A DNA stretch of 64,000 nucleotides from positions 2,294,001 to 2,358,000 of the forward strand of contig CP070276.1 in assembly GCA_016916535.1 (NCBI GenBank), read 5' to 3'. Below the pieces are notes generated by a model. That model was given only the letters and a program-made list of their open reading frames with translations. It was not told the origin of the DNA and did not search any database. Positions 47,005-55,986 of this stretch are shown here, one piece after another (positions within the stretch are counted from its first letter, which is position 1; the number at the start of each line of letters is the position of its first letter). The DNA comes from Dysgonomonadaceae bacterium zrk40 (GTDB lineage: Bacteria > Bacteroidota > Bacteroidia > Bacteroidales > Dysgonomonadaceae). A program made the position numbers and the translations under genes.

Positions 47005-48498
47005 ATGGCATTGAAATTTATTAGCGCTGAAGAGGCTGCGTCGCTCATCAAAAATGACGACAACGTTGGCTTCAGCGGGTTTACCCATGCCGGCTGCCCC
47101 AAGGTGGTGCCGGTAGAGATCGCCAGGAGGGCGGAAGCTGAGCATGCAAAAGGGAATCCTTTCAAGATAGGTGTTTTTACCGGTGCTTCTACCGGTGACT
47201 CCATCGACGGATCGCTCGCACGGGCCAAGGCAATCAAGTTCCGCACTCCCTACCAGACCAATAAGGATATGCGAGAGGCGCTTAACAGGGGGGAGTTCGA
47301 CTTCTTCGACCTGCACCTGTCACAGCTGGCGCAAGAGATTCGTTACGGTTTTCTCGGGAAGATCAACGTGGCAGTGGTGGAAGCTGCCGACGTGACAGAC
47401 AATGGTGAGATAGTACCCACCACCGGTGTGGGCATCACTCCCACCATCTGTCGTCTGGCCGACATCGTGATCGTCGAACTCAACAAGAAGGTGCCCTCGA
47501 AATTGAGGGGTATTCACGACCTCTACGAACTGCAGGATCCCCCCAAACGGCGCGAAATTCCCATCTATGAGGTGCAGGGTCGTGTGGGACTGGAATATGT
47601 GAAGGTGAACCCTGAAAAGATCTTCGTGGTGGAAACCGAGCGGGACGGCGAAGGGGGCGGCTTTGCCCCGCTCGACGATGTCACTGCCCGTATAGGCAAT
47701 AACGTGGCAGAGTTCTTCGTGGCCGAGATGAAAGCCGGACGCATCCCGCCACACTTCCTCCCCATCCAGTCGGGCGTGGGCAATATTGCCAATGCGGTGC
47801 TGGGCTCCATGGGAACCAATCCCGACATCCCCCGCTTCGAGGTCTATACCGAGGTGATTCAGGATGCGGTGATTGACATGATGCAGAAGGGCAATATCTC
47901 GTTTGCCAGCGGCTGCTCTCTCACCGTGAGCAACGAGGTGCTCGACAAGTTCTACAGCGACCTCCCCTTCTTCAAGAACAAACTGGTGCTCCGTCCCTCG
48001 GAGATCTCCAACAACCCGGGTCTGGCACGTCGCCTGGGCATCATCGCCCTCAATACCGCCATTGAGGTGGATATCTTCGGCAGTGTCAACTCCACCCACG
48101 TGAACGGTACCAAGATGATGAACGGTATCGGCGGCTCGGGCGACTTCACCCGCAACTCCTACCTCTCCATCTTCCTCACCCCCTCCACGGCCAAGAACGG
48201 TGCCATCAGCTGCATCGTGCCCAAGGTGACACACGAAGACCACAACGAGCACTCGGTGAAGATCATGGTATCCGAATATGGGGTGGCCGACTTGCGTGGC
48301 AAGGGTCCCCGCAACCGTGCCGAGGAGATCATCAACAAGTGCGCGCACCCGGACTACCGTCCGCTGCTGCACGAGTACCTCAACCTGGGTGTGAAAGGTC
48401 ATATCCCGCAGGATCTCTACTCCTGTTTCGCTTTTCACAAAGCTTTGCAGGAGACAGGTAGCATGATCAATACTGACTTTTCGAAGTACAGGAAGTAA
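47005..48498 (+). CDS. Acetyl-CoA hydrolase/transferase family (succinate CoA-transferase)
   Basis: A 497-residue class I CoA-transferase of the acetate/succinate type, which moves CoA between acyl-CoA and carboxylates. Seen: VGFSGFTHAGCPKVVP, FTGASTGDSIDG, PIQSGVGNIANAVLG, FEVYTEVIQDAVID (the catalytic Glu), STHVNGTKMMNGIGGSGDFTR and VSEYGVADLRGKGPRNRAEEI. In fermenting Bacteroidota it can yield acetate or feed succinate/propionate formation. Alone, with a strong terminator after it. Donor and acceptor cannot be settled from sequence. Confidence 0.92.
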   Translation: MALKFISAEEAASLIKNDDNVGFSGFTHAGCPKVVPVEIARRAEAEHAKGNPFKIGVFTGASTGDSIDGSLARAKAIKFRTPYQTNKDMREALNRGEFDFFDLHLSQLAQEIRYGFLGKINVAVVEAADVTDNGEIVPTTGVGITPTICRLADIVIVELNKKVPSKLRGIHDLYELQDPPKRREIPIYEVQGRVGLEYVKVNPEKIFVVETERDGEGGGFAPLDDVTARIGNNVAEFFVAEMKAGRIPPHFLPIQSGVGNIANAVLGSMGTNPDIPRFEVYTEVIQDAVIDMMQKGNISFASGCSLTVSNEVLDKFYSDLPFFKNKLVLRPSEISNNPGLARRLGIIALNTAIEVDIFGSVNSTHVNGTKMMNGIGGSGDFTRNSYLSIFLTPSTAKNGAISCIVPKVTHEDHNEHSVKIMVSEYGVADLRGKGPRNRAEEIINKCAHPDYRPLLHEYLNLGVKGHIPQDLYSCFAFHKALQETGSMINTDFSKYRK

Positions 48499-48523
48499 TT
48501 GATTGTCAAAGACAATGATTGGG

Positions 48524-48555
48524 AGGACCAGCTCTACTTTTGAGCTGGTCCTTTT
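48524..48555 (+). terminator. Rho-independent terminator after CoA-transferase
   Basis: Perfect 11-bp stem AGGACCAGCTC/GAGCTGGTCCT with a 7-base loop, followed by a T run. Confidence 0.92.
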
Positions 48556-48687
48556 ATATTGAAGATATTCGCATGTCGGATTAATTTGATTCACTGTTTT
48601 TCATTTTGAATCCATCTTACATGGCTTGATATGCGATTGAATTTCATCTTAATTTGGTCGTAACTTGCTCTTTACTGGTTCGAATCT

Positions 48688-48742
48688 ATTAGAACCATAT
48701 TAGAACCATATTAGAACGAGATTAGAACGAGATTAGAACGAG
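48688..48742. repeat. 11-bp tandem repeat, five units
   Basis: Two units of ATTAGAACCAT followed by three of ATTAGAACGAG, in perfect register. It lies in the non-coding stretch 48557-48801, where I see no gene. Confidence 0.9.
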
Positions 48743-48801
48743 ATCCATACGAAAGAGCTGAAATCCCGGATTGTTAGAATAGCAGAATTGAAATGAAAAG
48801 G

Positions 48802-48832
48802 AAAAAAAAAGAGCTATGCGCATGCATAACTC
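48802..48832 (-). terminator. Rho-independent terminator of tRNA-Pro
   Basis: Minus strand: GAGTTATGC, ATGC loop, GCATAGCTC (one G-T pair), then nine T. It lies 18 bases past the tRNA. Confidence 0.85.
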
Positions 48833-48849
48833 TTTTAATAATGGGTTGG

Positions 48850-48925
48850 TCGGGATGACTGGATTCGAACCAGCGACCACTCGCCCCCCAGACGAGTACT
48901 CTAAACCGGACTGAGCTACATCCCG
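48850..48925 (-). tRNA. tRNA-Pro (GGG)
   Basis: Minus-strand cloverleaf: acceptor CGGGATG/CATCCCG, D arm GTAGCTCAG, anticodon loop CTGGGGG on stem CTCGT/GCGAG (anticodon GGG, reads CCC/CCU), T loop GTTCGAATC, discriminator A. CCA is not encoded. A terminator follows. Confidence 0.95.
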
Positions 48926-49056
48926 TAAAAGTGCCTGCAAAAGTAACACTATTTTTTTAAATGCACAAACCTTCTCACCCTTTCGTTTAAACTATATTAT
49001 GAAATAATTTCGTCACAGTTAAAAAAAAAAGTTGTTAATTTGCATCCAAAATGATA

Positions 49057-49164
49057 ATGCAGAGGCATTTTGAGATAGTTTTGTCCCTCACCACGCCAAT
49101 CGCAGCAATTGAGTTGATCCTGATTGAGCCGCTGTATGAGCGCATGTGTAGCCTCGGTAAATAA
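49057..49164 (+). CDS. Possible 35-residue leader or small protein upstream of lpxD
   Basis: A short open frame, MQRHFEIVLSLTTPIAAIEL then ILIEPLYERMCSLGK, ends 12 bases before lpxD. The composition is protein-like, with a hydrophobic middle and charged ends. No homologue is recognised and no ribosome site is evident. It could be a small membrane peptide, a remnant of a larger gene once upstream of lpxD, or chance. Confidence 0.3.
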   Translation: MQRHFEIVLSLTTPIAAIELILIEPLYERMCSLGK

Positions 49165-49176
49165 TAGAATCTATAG

Positions 49177-50223
49177 ATGACTTTTACTGCAAAGCAAATA
49201 GCCGACTTCCTTCACGGAGAAGTAATCGGTAATCCGAATGCGACCGTATCCTCCTTTTCCAAGATTGAAGAAGGCAAGCCGGGAACACTCACCTTCCTGG
49301 GAAACCCCAAGTATACATCCTTTATATACGAGACTGCTGCCGACATCGTGTTGGTAAACAATGATTTTTTGCCCGATAAACCCATCAATGCCACATTGAT
49401 AAAGGTTCCCAATGCCTATGCTGCTCTAGCATCGCTGATGGCAATGGTAGAAAAGCAGAAACCGGTGAAAGAGGGGGTCGCGTCATTAGGATTTGTCTCG
49501 CCAACTGCAAGCCTGGGAGAGCAGATCTACGTGGGTGAGTTTGCATACATAGGGGAACAGGCACGCATTGGCAACAACTGCAAGATCTACCCACAGGTGT
49601 ATGTGGGTGACAACGTTCAACTGGGTGACAATTGCATCCTCTATCCCGGGGTGAAGATTTACCACGATTGTGTGATTGGCAACAACTGTATTGTGCATGC
49701 CGGTGCCGTGATCGGTGCGGACGGCTTCGGTTTCAGCAAGCAGGAGGAGATTTACCGGAAGATACCGCAGATGGGCAATGTGATCATTGAAGATGATGTG
49801 GAGGTTGGAGCCAACACCACCATCGATCGGGCTGTGATGGGATCGACCATTATCCGGCGTGGGGTGAAGCTCGACAACCTGATTCAGATCGCACACAACT
49901 GCGAGGTGGGTGAGAATACGGTGATGGCTGCCCAGGTGGGCGTTGCCGGATCGACCAGGATCGAAGAGAGCTGTGTGCTGGGCGGACAGGTAGGCATTGG
50001 GGGACACATCACCATTGGTAAGAATAGCCAGATTGGAGCGCAATCGGGCATCATCAGCAATACCAAGGAGGGATCAGAGTTGATGGGATCACCCGCGTTC
50101 CCGGTGAAAGGTTTCTTCAAATCGAGTGTCATTGTTCCCAAGCTGCCGGATATGTATCGCAAGCTGAACGCCATGGAGAAAGAACTGGCTGAATTGAAGA
50201 AAAGACTCACTGAGAACGAATAG
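49177..50223 (+). CDS. lpxD: UDP-3-O-(3-hydroxyacyl)glucosamine N-acyltransferase
   Basis: A 348-residue lipid A enzyme that adds the second hydroxyacyl chain to UDP-acyl-glucosamine. N-terminal uridine-binding domain ([40 protein letters not shown]), then a left-handed beta-helix of hexapeptide repeats with [11 protein letters not shown] and the catalytic His region [18 protein letters not shown], and a C-terminal helix. First of the run lpxD, lpxC-fabZ, lpxA that begins lipid A synthesis. Confidence 0.96.
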   Translation: MTFTAKQIADFLHGEVIGNPNATVSSFSKIEEGKPGTLTFLGNPKYTSFIYETAADIVLVNNDFLPDKPINATLIKVPNAYAALASLMAMVEKQKPVKEGVASLGFVSPTASLGEQIYVGEFAYIGEQARIGNNCKIYPQVYVGDNVQLGDNCILYPGVKIYHDCVIGNNCIVHAGAVIGADGFGFSKQEEIYRKIPQMGNVIIEDDVEVGANTTIDRAVMGSTIIRRGVKLDNLIQIAHNCEVGENTVMAAQVGVAGSTRIEESCVLGGQVGIGGHITIGKNSQIGAQSGIISNTKEGSELMGSPAFPVKGFFKSSVIVPKLPDMYRKLNAMEKELAELKKRLTENE

Positions 50224-50339
50224 GCATGCTTCATTGAAAGCATCGCCCGCAAACATTTGAGGCCAAGAAGCAGGATTTCCTGCTTTTGGTTGTATATTTG
50301 CACACAATTTCCGATAATGTGTAATAAAAATAAGATACA

Positions 50340-51722
50340 GTGAAACAGAGAACATTGCAAAACAGCTTCACCCTGCAGGGGATCGGACTTCATACCGGAC
50401 AGGATATTGTCGTTACCTTCAATCCTGCACCGGTGGATCATGGATACAAGATTCGACGGGTCGATCTGGATGATCAACCGGTGATTGACGCTCTGGCAGA
50501 GCATGTGGTCAACACGCAGCGCGGAACGGTGCTGGGAAAAGGGAATGTCACGGTGAGCACCATCGAACATGGTTTTTCAGCACTCTATGCGCTTGGCATT
50601 GACAACTGTCTGATCGACGTGAACGCCTCCGAATTTCCCATACTCGACGGCAGTGCCATCGAGTATGTACGTGAGATACGCAAAGCTGGTGTTGTAGAGC
50701 AGGAGAAGGACAAGGATTACTACATCGTGCGCAACAAGATGGAGGTGACCGATCCTGAAACAGGCTCCAAGCTGACGCTGCTCCCCGATGACGCTTTCTG
50801 TATCAACTCTTTCATCGAGTTCGATTCGCAATATATACCCAACCAGTCGGCATCGATGGATACGGTGACCGATTTTGAGAAGGAGATTGCCTCCTGTCGC
50901 ACGTTTGTTTTCGTGCGTGAGATTGAACAACTGAGGAAAGCCGGATTGATCAAGGGGGGCAACCTCGACAACGCCATCGTGATCTATGAGAAGAAACTCT
51001 CTCAGAAAGAACTCGATGAGATTGCCGACGAGTTGGGGGTGCCTCACCACAATGCCGATGAACTGGGTTACCTCAACCATCGAAAGCTGGCATACCCCAA
51101 TGAGCCGGCACGCCATAAGTTGCTCGACATCATCGGAGACATGTCGCTCATCGGTAAGCCGATCAAGGGGCGTCTCATCGCCCACAAGCCGGGACACAAG
51201 ATCAACAACCAACTGGCCAGGCTGATCCGCAAGGATATCAAGCTCAACGAGGTGCAGCCGCCGGTATATGATCTGAAGTCTGAGCCTGTGATGGATAACA
51301 AACGGATCCGGGAGTTGCTGCCCCACCGTTATCCCTTCCTGATGGTGGACAAGGTGATCCAGATGACCGACACCTTCATCGTGGGGGTGAAGAACATCAC
51401 CACCAATGAGCCATACTTCACCGGCCACTTCCCCCAGGAACCGGTGATGCCAGGAGTGCTGCAGGTAGAAGCGATGGCCCAGACCGGGGGATTGCTGGTA
51501 CTGGCCATGCTGGATGAGCCGGAGCGGTATTCAACCTACTTTCTGAAGATCGATAACGTGAAGTTCCGCCACAAGGTGGTGCCGGGCGATACGATTCTCT
51601 TCAGGGTAGAGCTCACCTCGGAGATGCGCAGGGGCATCGCCACCATGCGTGGACTCGCTTTTATCGGAGACAAGGTGGTTTCCGAAGCCGACTTCACCGC
51701 GCAGATCATCAAGAACAAATAG
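50340..51722 (+). CDS. lpxC-fabZ: Bifunctional LpxC deacetylase / FabZ dehydratase
   Basis: A 460-residue fusion typical of Bacteroidota. Residues 1 to about 300 are LpxC, the Zn deacetylase that commits UDP-acyl-GlcNAc to lipid A: FTLQGIGLHTGQDIVV, TIEHGFSALYALGIDN, NEPARHKLLDIIGDM. From about 315 follows FabZ, which dehydrates 3-hydroxyacyl-ACP: LLPHRYPFLMVDKV, TGHFPQEPVMPGVLQVEAMA and YFLKIDNVKFRHKVVPGD. Starts with GTG. A TATATTTG box at 50290-50297 in the 116-base gap gives it a possible own promoter. Confidence 0.96.
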   Translation: MKQRTLQNSFTLQGIGLHTGQDIVVTFNPAPVDHGYKIRRVDLDDQPVIDALAEHVVNTQRGTVLGKGNVTVSTIEHGFSALYALGIDNCLIDVNASEFPILDGSAIEYVREIRKAGVVEQEKDKDYYIVRNKMEVTDPETGSKLTLLPDDAFCINSFIEFDSQYIPNQSASMDTVTDFEKEIASCRTFVFVREIEQLRKAGLIKGGNLDNAIVIYEKKLSQKELDEIADELGVPHHNADELGYLNHRKLAYPNEPARHKLLDIIGDMSLIGKPIKGRLIAHKPGHKINNQLARLIRKDIKLNEVQPPVYDLKSEPVMDNKRIRELLPHRYPFLMVDKVIQMTDTFIVGVKNITTNEPYFTGHFPQEPVMPGVLQVEAMAQTGGLLVLAMLDEPERYSTYFLKIDNVKFRHKVVPGDTILFRVELTSEMRRGIATMRGLAFIGDKVVSEADFTAQIIKNK

Positions 51723-51743
51723 AATTAACTGAACGATACTTTT

Positions 51744-52532
51744 ATGAGCAGTATATCATCGATGGCTTTCGTGCATCCTGAAGCCAAATTGGGGGAGAAC
51801 GTGATCGTGGAACCCTTTGCCTACATCGACGCCAACACAGAGGTTGGTGACGGCACACGCGTGATGACGCAGGCCACCATCCTCTCCGGTGCCCGCATCG
51901 GCAAAAACTGTGTCATCTTCCCGCATGCCACCATCGCCGGAATCCCGCAGGACCTGAAGTTCCAGGGTGAAGAGACCTTCGCCATCATTGGCGACAACAC
52001 CACCATTCGTGAGTGTGCCACCGTGAACAGGGGTACCGCTTCTCGCGGATATACCAAAGTGGGCAGTAACTGTCTGATCATGGCTTACAGTCATGTAGCA
52101 CACGATTGTGTGCTGAACGACCATGTGATCCTCGGTAACACCACCCAGCTGGCGGGCGAGATCGAGATCGATGACTATGCCATCGTGAGCGGAGGCTCCC
52201 TGGCACATCAGTTCACCAAGATCGGTCCCCACGTCATGGTACAGGGTGGCTCTAAGATTGCTAAGGATATCCCTCCATTCGTGATGGTCGGTCGTGAGCC
52301 GATCTCCTATGTGGGCCTCAACATCGTGGGGTTGCGCCGCAGGGGTTTCACCAGCGAGCGGATCAATGTTATCCAGGAGATCTACCGTACCCTTTACCTT
52401 TCAGGATATAACATCTCACAAGCGGTGGAGCGTATTGAACAGGATCTGCCTGCCTCAGAGGATCGCGACCTGATTCTCAACTTTGTTCGCTCATCCAGTC
52501 GTGGCATTGTACGCAGCAACATGGAGGGATGA
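51744..52532 (+). CDS. lpxA: UDP-N-acetylglucosamine O-acyltransferase
   Basis: A 262-residue cytosolic enzyme for the first acylation in lipid A synthesis. Hexapeptide-repeat helix with VHPEAKLGENVIVEPFAYI, NTTIRECATVNRGTA, and the catalytic His in LIMAYSHVAHDCVLNDHV, then SGGSLAHQFTKIGPHVMVQG, and a C-terminal helical domain (GLRRRGFTSERINVIQEIY). It lies 21 bases after lpxC-fabZ and overlaps aguA by 4 bases, so the polyamine genes may be transcribed with the lipid A genes. Confidence 0.97.
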   Translation: MSSISSMAFVHPEAKLGENVIVEPFAYIDANTEVGDGTRVMTQATILSGARIGKNCVIFPHATIAGIPQDLKFQGEETFAIIGDNTTIRECATVNRGTASRGYTKVGSNCLIMAYSHVAHDCVLNDHVILGNTTQLAGEIEIDDYAIVSGGSLAHQFTKIGPHVMVQGGSKIAKDIPPFVMVGREPISYVGLNIVGLRRRGFTSERINVIQEIYRTLYLSGYNISQAVERIEQDLPASEDRDLILNFVRSSSRGIVRSNMEG

Positions 52533-53575
52533 CCATGGCACAGGTGGTTTTTCCGGCTGAATGGCATCCACAGGAGGCAGTAATGATCACCTGGCCCCAT
52601 CGCGACAGTGACTGGGCTCCCATGCTGGAGGATGTTACGCAAACCTTCCTGGCCATCTCGAAAGAGATTCTGCGACGGGAAAAGCTTTTGGCATTGGTGC
52701 CACCGGGGTTGGACATCACTTCCCACTTAACCGAAGAGGAACAGAAAAACCTGATCAGGGTTGAGGTTCCTTCTAACGACACCTGGGCACGCGACCATGG
52801 ACCCATTACGCTGTTTCGTGATGGCTCTCCAGTGGTGGCCGATTTCGGCTTCAATGGCTGGGGACTCAAGTTCGCTGCCGACAGGGACAACCTGATCAAC
52901 GGTCAACTCTTTAGAAAAGGGATTTTTCATTCGTCGGCCACCTATCAGAACCGGCTCAACTTCATCCTTGAAGGCGGTTCATTGGAGTCGGACGGTGAAG
53001 GTACACTTCTCACCACCTCTGCCTGTCTGCTGGCACCCAACCGCAACCAGCCAATGACACGGCAGGAGATTGAAGATGCGCTGAAAGAGATGTTAGGCCT
53101 CGAAAGAGTGCTCTGGCTCAACCACGGCTACCTGGCGGGTGATGATACAGATAGCCACATAGATACACTGGCTCGTTTTTGCGATCCTTACACCATCGCT
53201 TATGTGAAGTGTGATGAGGTTGCCGACGAACATTATGAGTCACTCAGTGCGATGGAGCAGGAATTGCGGGCTTTTACCACCGTTGCCGGAGAACCCTACC
53301 GGCTTGTTCCGCTTCCCATGGCAGACGCCGTTTATAGCGAGGGAGAACGGCTGCCGGCTACCTATGCCAACTTCCTGATCCTGAATGATGCGGTACTGAT
53401 TCCCTTTTATGGTACCGATAAAGATGAGATGGCGCTCCGGCAATTGCAACTGGCTTTCCCCGACAGGGAGGTGATTGGTGTGGATTGCTCTCCGCTGATC
53501 TGGCAACACGGTTCGCTGCACTGCGTCACAATGCAGCTGCCGAAGGGAATTCTGGCGATTAGTGGTCATTCTTAA
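52529..53575 (+). CDS. aguA: Agmatine deiminase
   Basis: A 348-residue enzyme of the peptidyl-arginine deiminase fold that converts agmatine to N-carbamoylputrescine. Seen: FPAEWHPQEAVMITWPHRDS, VPSNDTWARDHGPITLF, GGSLESDGEGTLLTT, the catalytic His in LAGDDTDSHIDTLARF and the catalytic Cys in QHGSLHCVTMQ. The start overlaps the lpxA stop. With the next gene it forms a two-step route to putrescine. No signal peptide, so it is cytosolic and not the secreted citrullinating type. Confidence 0.93.
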   Translation: MTMAQVVFPAEWHPQEAVMITWPHRDSDWAPMLEDVTQTFLAISKEILRREKLLALVPPGLDITSHLTEEEQKNLIRVEVPSNDTWARDHGPITLFRDGSPVVADFGFNGWGLKFAADRDNLINGQLFRKGIFHSSATYQNRLNFILEGGSLESDGEGTLLTTSACLLAPNRNQPMTRQEIEDALKEMLGLERVLWLNHGYLAGDDTDSHIDTLARFCDPYTIAYVKCDEVADEHYESLSAMEQELRAFTTVAGEPYRLVPLPMADAVYSEGERLPATYANFLILNDAVLIPFYGTDKDEMALRQLQLAFPDREVIGVDCSPLIWQHGSLHCVTMQLPKGILAISGHS

Positions 53576-53623
53576 TTCTATAACTAGCTAACATCCCAAA
53601 GTACCAACCTCAAATATAAAGTC

Positions 53624-54502
53624 ATGAAGGTAGGAATCATACAACAGGCAAACAGCGGGAATCGTGAGGAAAACATCTCCCGGCTCGAATCAAAAATAAG
53701 GAAACTTGCTGGAAAAGGTGCCGAGTTGATTGTTCTGCAGGAGTTGCACAACGGTCTCTATTTTTGCCAGACGGAGGAGACATGCCTGTTTGATCAGGCT
53801 GAGACCATTCCCGGACCATCTACCGAACGATATGGCCGACTGGCAGCAGAGTTGCAGGTGGTGATCGTGCTCTCCCTCTTCGAGAAAAGGGCAGCCGGCC
53901 TCTATCACAACACCGCGGTGGTGATGGAAGCAGATGGAACCATCGCAGGCATCTATCGCAAAATGCATATCCCTGATGACCCTGCCTATTACGAGAAATT
54001 TTATTTCACCCCCGGCGACCTGGGGTTTCATCCCATAAATACATCGGTGGGACGTCTTGGGGTGCTGGTCTGCTGGGATCAGTGGTATCCGGAGGCAGCA
54101 AGGCTGATGGCTCTTGCCGGAGCAGAGCTGCTGATATATCCAACTGCCATTGGCTGGGAGTCGTCTGACAACCCTGAGGAGCAACAACGACAGCGGGATG
54201 CATGGGTCACAGTACAGCGTGGTCATGCTGTTGCCAACGGACTTCCGGTGATTGCTGTGAACCGTACCGGCTACGAAGCAGATCCATCGGAACAGACCGG
54301 TGGCATTCGTTTCTGGGGGAGCAGTTTTGTATGCGGTCCCCAGGGTGAGATACTATGGCAGGCTGCCACTGATGAGGAGGTCGAACAAATTATTGAGATC
54401 GACAAGCAGCGAACAGAGAATGTGCGTCGCTGGTGGCCTTTCTTCCGTGACCGGCGAATCGAAGCCTACGGTGATCTGACACGCCGATGGATTGACCTGT
54501 AA
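53624..54502 (+). CDS. aguB: N-carbamoylputrescine amidohydrolase
   Basis: A 292-residue nitrilase-superfamily enzyme that hydrolyses N-carbamoylputrescine to putrescine, CO2 and ammonia. The triad is Glu in IVLQELHNGLYFCQ, Lys in YRKMHIPDDPAYYEKFYF and Cys in LVCWDQWYPEAARLMAL. FWGSSFVCGPQGEIL and RRWWPFFRDRRIEAYG complete the pattern. It lies 48 bases after aguA. Confidence 0.94.
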   Translation: MKVGIIQQANSGNREENISRLESKIRKLAGKGAELIVLQELHNGLYFCQTEETCLFDQAETIPGPSTERYGRLAAELQVVIVLSLFEKRAAGLYHNTAVVMEADGTIAGIYRKMHIPDDPAYYEKFYFTPGDLGFHPINTSVGRLGVLVCWDQWYPEAARLMALAGAELLIYPTAIGWESSDNPEEQQRQRDAWVTVQRGHAVANGLPVIAVNRTGYEADPSEQTGGIRFWGSSFVCGPQGEILWQAATDEEVEQIIEIDKQRTENVRRWWPFFRDRRIEAYGDLTRRWIDL

Positions 54503-54537
54503 AAAAAAGAGAGGCCTTCCCCATCGGGAAGGCCTCT
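54501..54537 (-). terminator. Rho-independent terminator of the DUF6600-like gene
   Basis: Perfect 12-bp stem AGAGGCCTTCCC/GGGAAGGCCTCT with a 4-base loop; eight T follow on the minus strand. It overlaps the aguB stop and may also slow plus-strand transcription. Confidence 0.88.
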
Positions 54538-54562
54538 GACATTTCATACACCCTTTAACCCT

Positions 54563-55780
54563 TTATCTTCTTCCGGAACTTCTTCCGGAGCTGCTGCTCT
54601 CACGGGTGCTGCTTGTTGATGAAGAGCGGGTGGCGGAGCTATTGCGGTTGCTGCTGGTAGAGCTTTGTGAGCGGACTGCACTGCTTCCGCGGGTTGAGCT
54701 CTGGCTGCGTACCGTACTGTTTCTATTGTTGGTGCTGGTGCTGCGTTGCGGTGTGCTCACTCTGCTGTTGCGCGTGGAGGTCTGCGTGCGTACCGTTGTA
54801 TTACGGTTTGATGTTGTGCTGCGCTGCGGGGTTGCTACGTTACTGTTACTGCGGGGTGCGCTCTCGGACTGTACCGTGCTGTTCCGGTTTGTCGAAGTTC
54901 TGTTTGTAGCAGCGTTTGGAGTAGCCTGACGTGTTGTGCTGCTGCTGCGCCGGTTTACAGCTTCCCTGTTAGTGGTTGTCCTGCCGTTGGTTGCATCGGG
55001 GCGGTAGACTCGTACCGCGTTGTTGCTAACCCGTGTGGAGGCTCTGCCGGAACGGCTGGTACTGCTTTCCAGTCGCCGTACGGTGGCTGTTCTGCCCGTC
55101 TCGCGGCGGTAGTCGCTGGCGCTGGGACCACTGTAATACCGATTGTCATTGTAGACATAGGTGTTGTTGATGATGGTGGTCCGGTTGTAAATGGCCGGGC
55201 TGTAACGGTTGTAGTGACGGTGCATGTTGCGGTAGTACATATACCTGTTGGGAAGGAAGGTCCAGTAGCGGGCCGGCAGGTTGATGTTGATGTTGATGTT
55301 GATGCCGGGGCCCATTGGTGCCCATCCGTAGTATCCGCCGCCGCTTCTCCAGCTGACCCAGGCAGGTGCCCATTCGTAGCCGGGAACCCAGGCCCACCCG
55401 TAGTAGTCGTCATAATACCAACGGCCGTAGTGGAACGGAGCCCATCCCCATGAATAGTCGGAGACCCAGGTGTTGCCGTAGTCGGTCATCACCCAATAGC
55501 CGTTGGTGGCGTAGGGATGGAAGTTGCCCCCCACGTTTGGGATCCATACACGTCCATGTGCTCGGTGGTTGATCCAACTGCCGTAAGGACTCAGCTCATT
55601 GTAAAAGAGATTGAAGCTGACCCCTCCGTTGTTGTAGTTGTCATACTCATTGTAGTTGGCGTAGCCATCATTATAGTCGTCGTAGTATCCTCCCTGTGCG
55701 TATGTGCTGCGGCTGGCGTAGCAGGAAGTAAGCATCAGTGCGATGGCTGTGAGGATGAGGTTGGTTTTTAAAGCTTTCAT
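54563..55780 (-). CDS. DUF6600-like lipoprotein with Ser/Thr/Arg/Asn-rich tail
   Basis: About 405 residues. The signal peptide ends in lipobox LTSC (ATG 55780, not 55810). The next part is Tyr/Asn/Asp-rich. Residues about 60-160 hold repeated Trp/Gly/Tyr motifs: ELSPYGSWINH, GRVWIPNVGG, SDYSWGWAPFHYGRWYYDD, GWAWVPGYEWAPAWVSW. These match the DUF6600-type pattern of exported Bacteroidota proteins. The last ~180 residues are low-complexity Ser/Thr/Arg/Asn (TSTNRNSTVQS, SSSTSSTRESSSSG) and probably disordered at the cell surface. Function unknown. Confidence 0.8.
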   Translation of the reverse strand: MKALKTNLILTAIALMLTSCYASRSTYAQGGYYDDYNDGYANYNEYDNYNNGGVSFNLFYNELSPYGSWINHRAHGRVWIPNVGGNFHPYATNGYWVMTDYGNTWVSDYSWGWAPFHYGRWYYDDYYGWAWVPGYEWAPAWVSWRSGGGYYGWAPMGPGININININLPARYWTFLPNRYMYYRNMHRHYNRYSPAIYNRTTIINNTYVYNDNRYYSGPSASDYRRETGRTATVRRLESSTSRSGRASTRVSNNAVRVYRPDATNGRTTTNREAVNRRSSSTTRQATPNAATNRTSTNRNSTVQSESAPRSNSNVATPQRSTTSNRNTTVRTQTSTRNSRVSTPQRSTSTNNRNSTVRSQSSTRGSSAVRSQSSTSSNRNSSATRSSSTSSTRESSSSGRSSGRR

Positions 55781-55868
55781 ATCTGTTATTGTTAAAGGGT
55801 GTAACATCATTTGTTTAACACTATGACACCATTTTCACCCGATGGTTTAACAAATGGGCAGATATTTC

Positions 55869-55906
55869 AGTTATCAGTTATCAGTTATCAGTTGTTAGTT
55901 GTCAGA
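55869..55906. repeat. 7-bp tandem repeat
   Basis: CAGTTAT three times, then CAGTTGT, TAGTTGT and CAG. It lies in the 206-base gap between rnfA and the DUF6600-like gene, which holds no other feature I can name. Confidence 0.85.
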
Positions 55907-55986
55907 TTCGAAAAATAATAACCAAGTACCAAGGACTACGAACTTCCTAACCGATTAATTTATGAACCTATTCACCTACCAACGTT

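Noticed and set aside
47320-48594. Long minus-strand frame (424 codons) across the CoA-transferase gene
   Set aside because: Antisense to a clearly coding gene; composition (many His and Val) is typical of a shadow frame.
48688-48742. CRISPR-like array
   Set aside because: Units are 11 bp and contiguous, with no spacers and no cas genes nearby.
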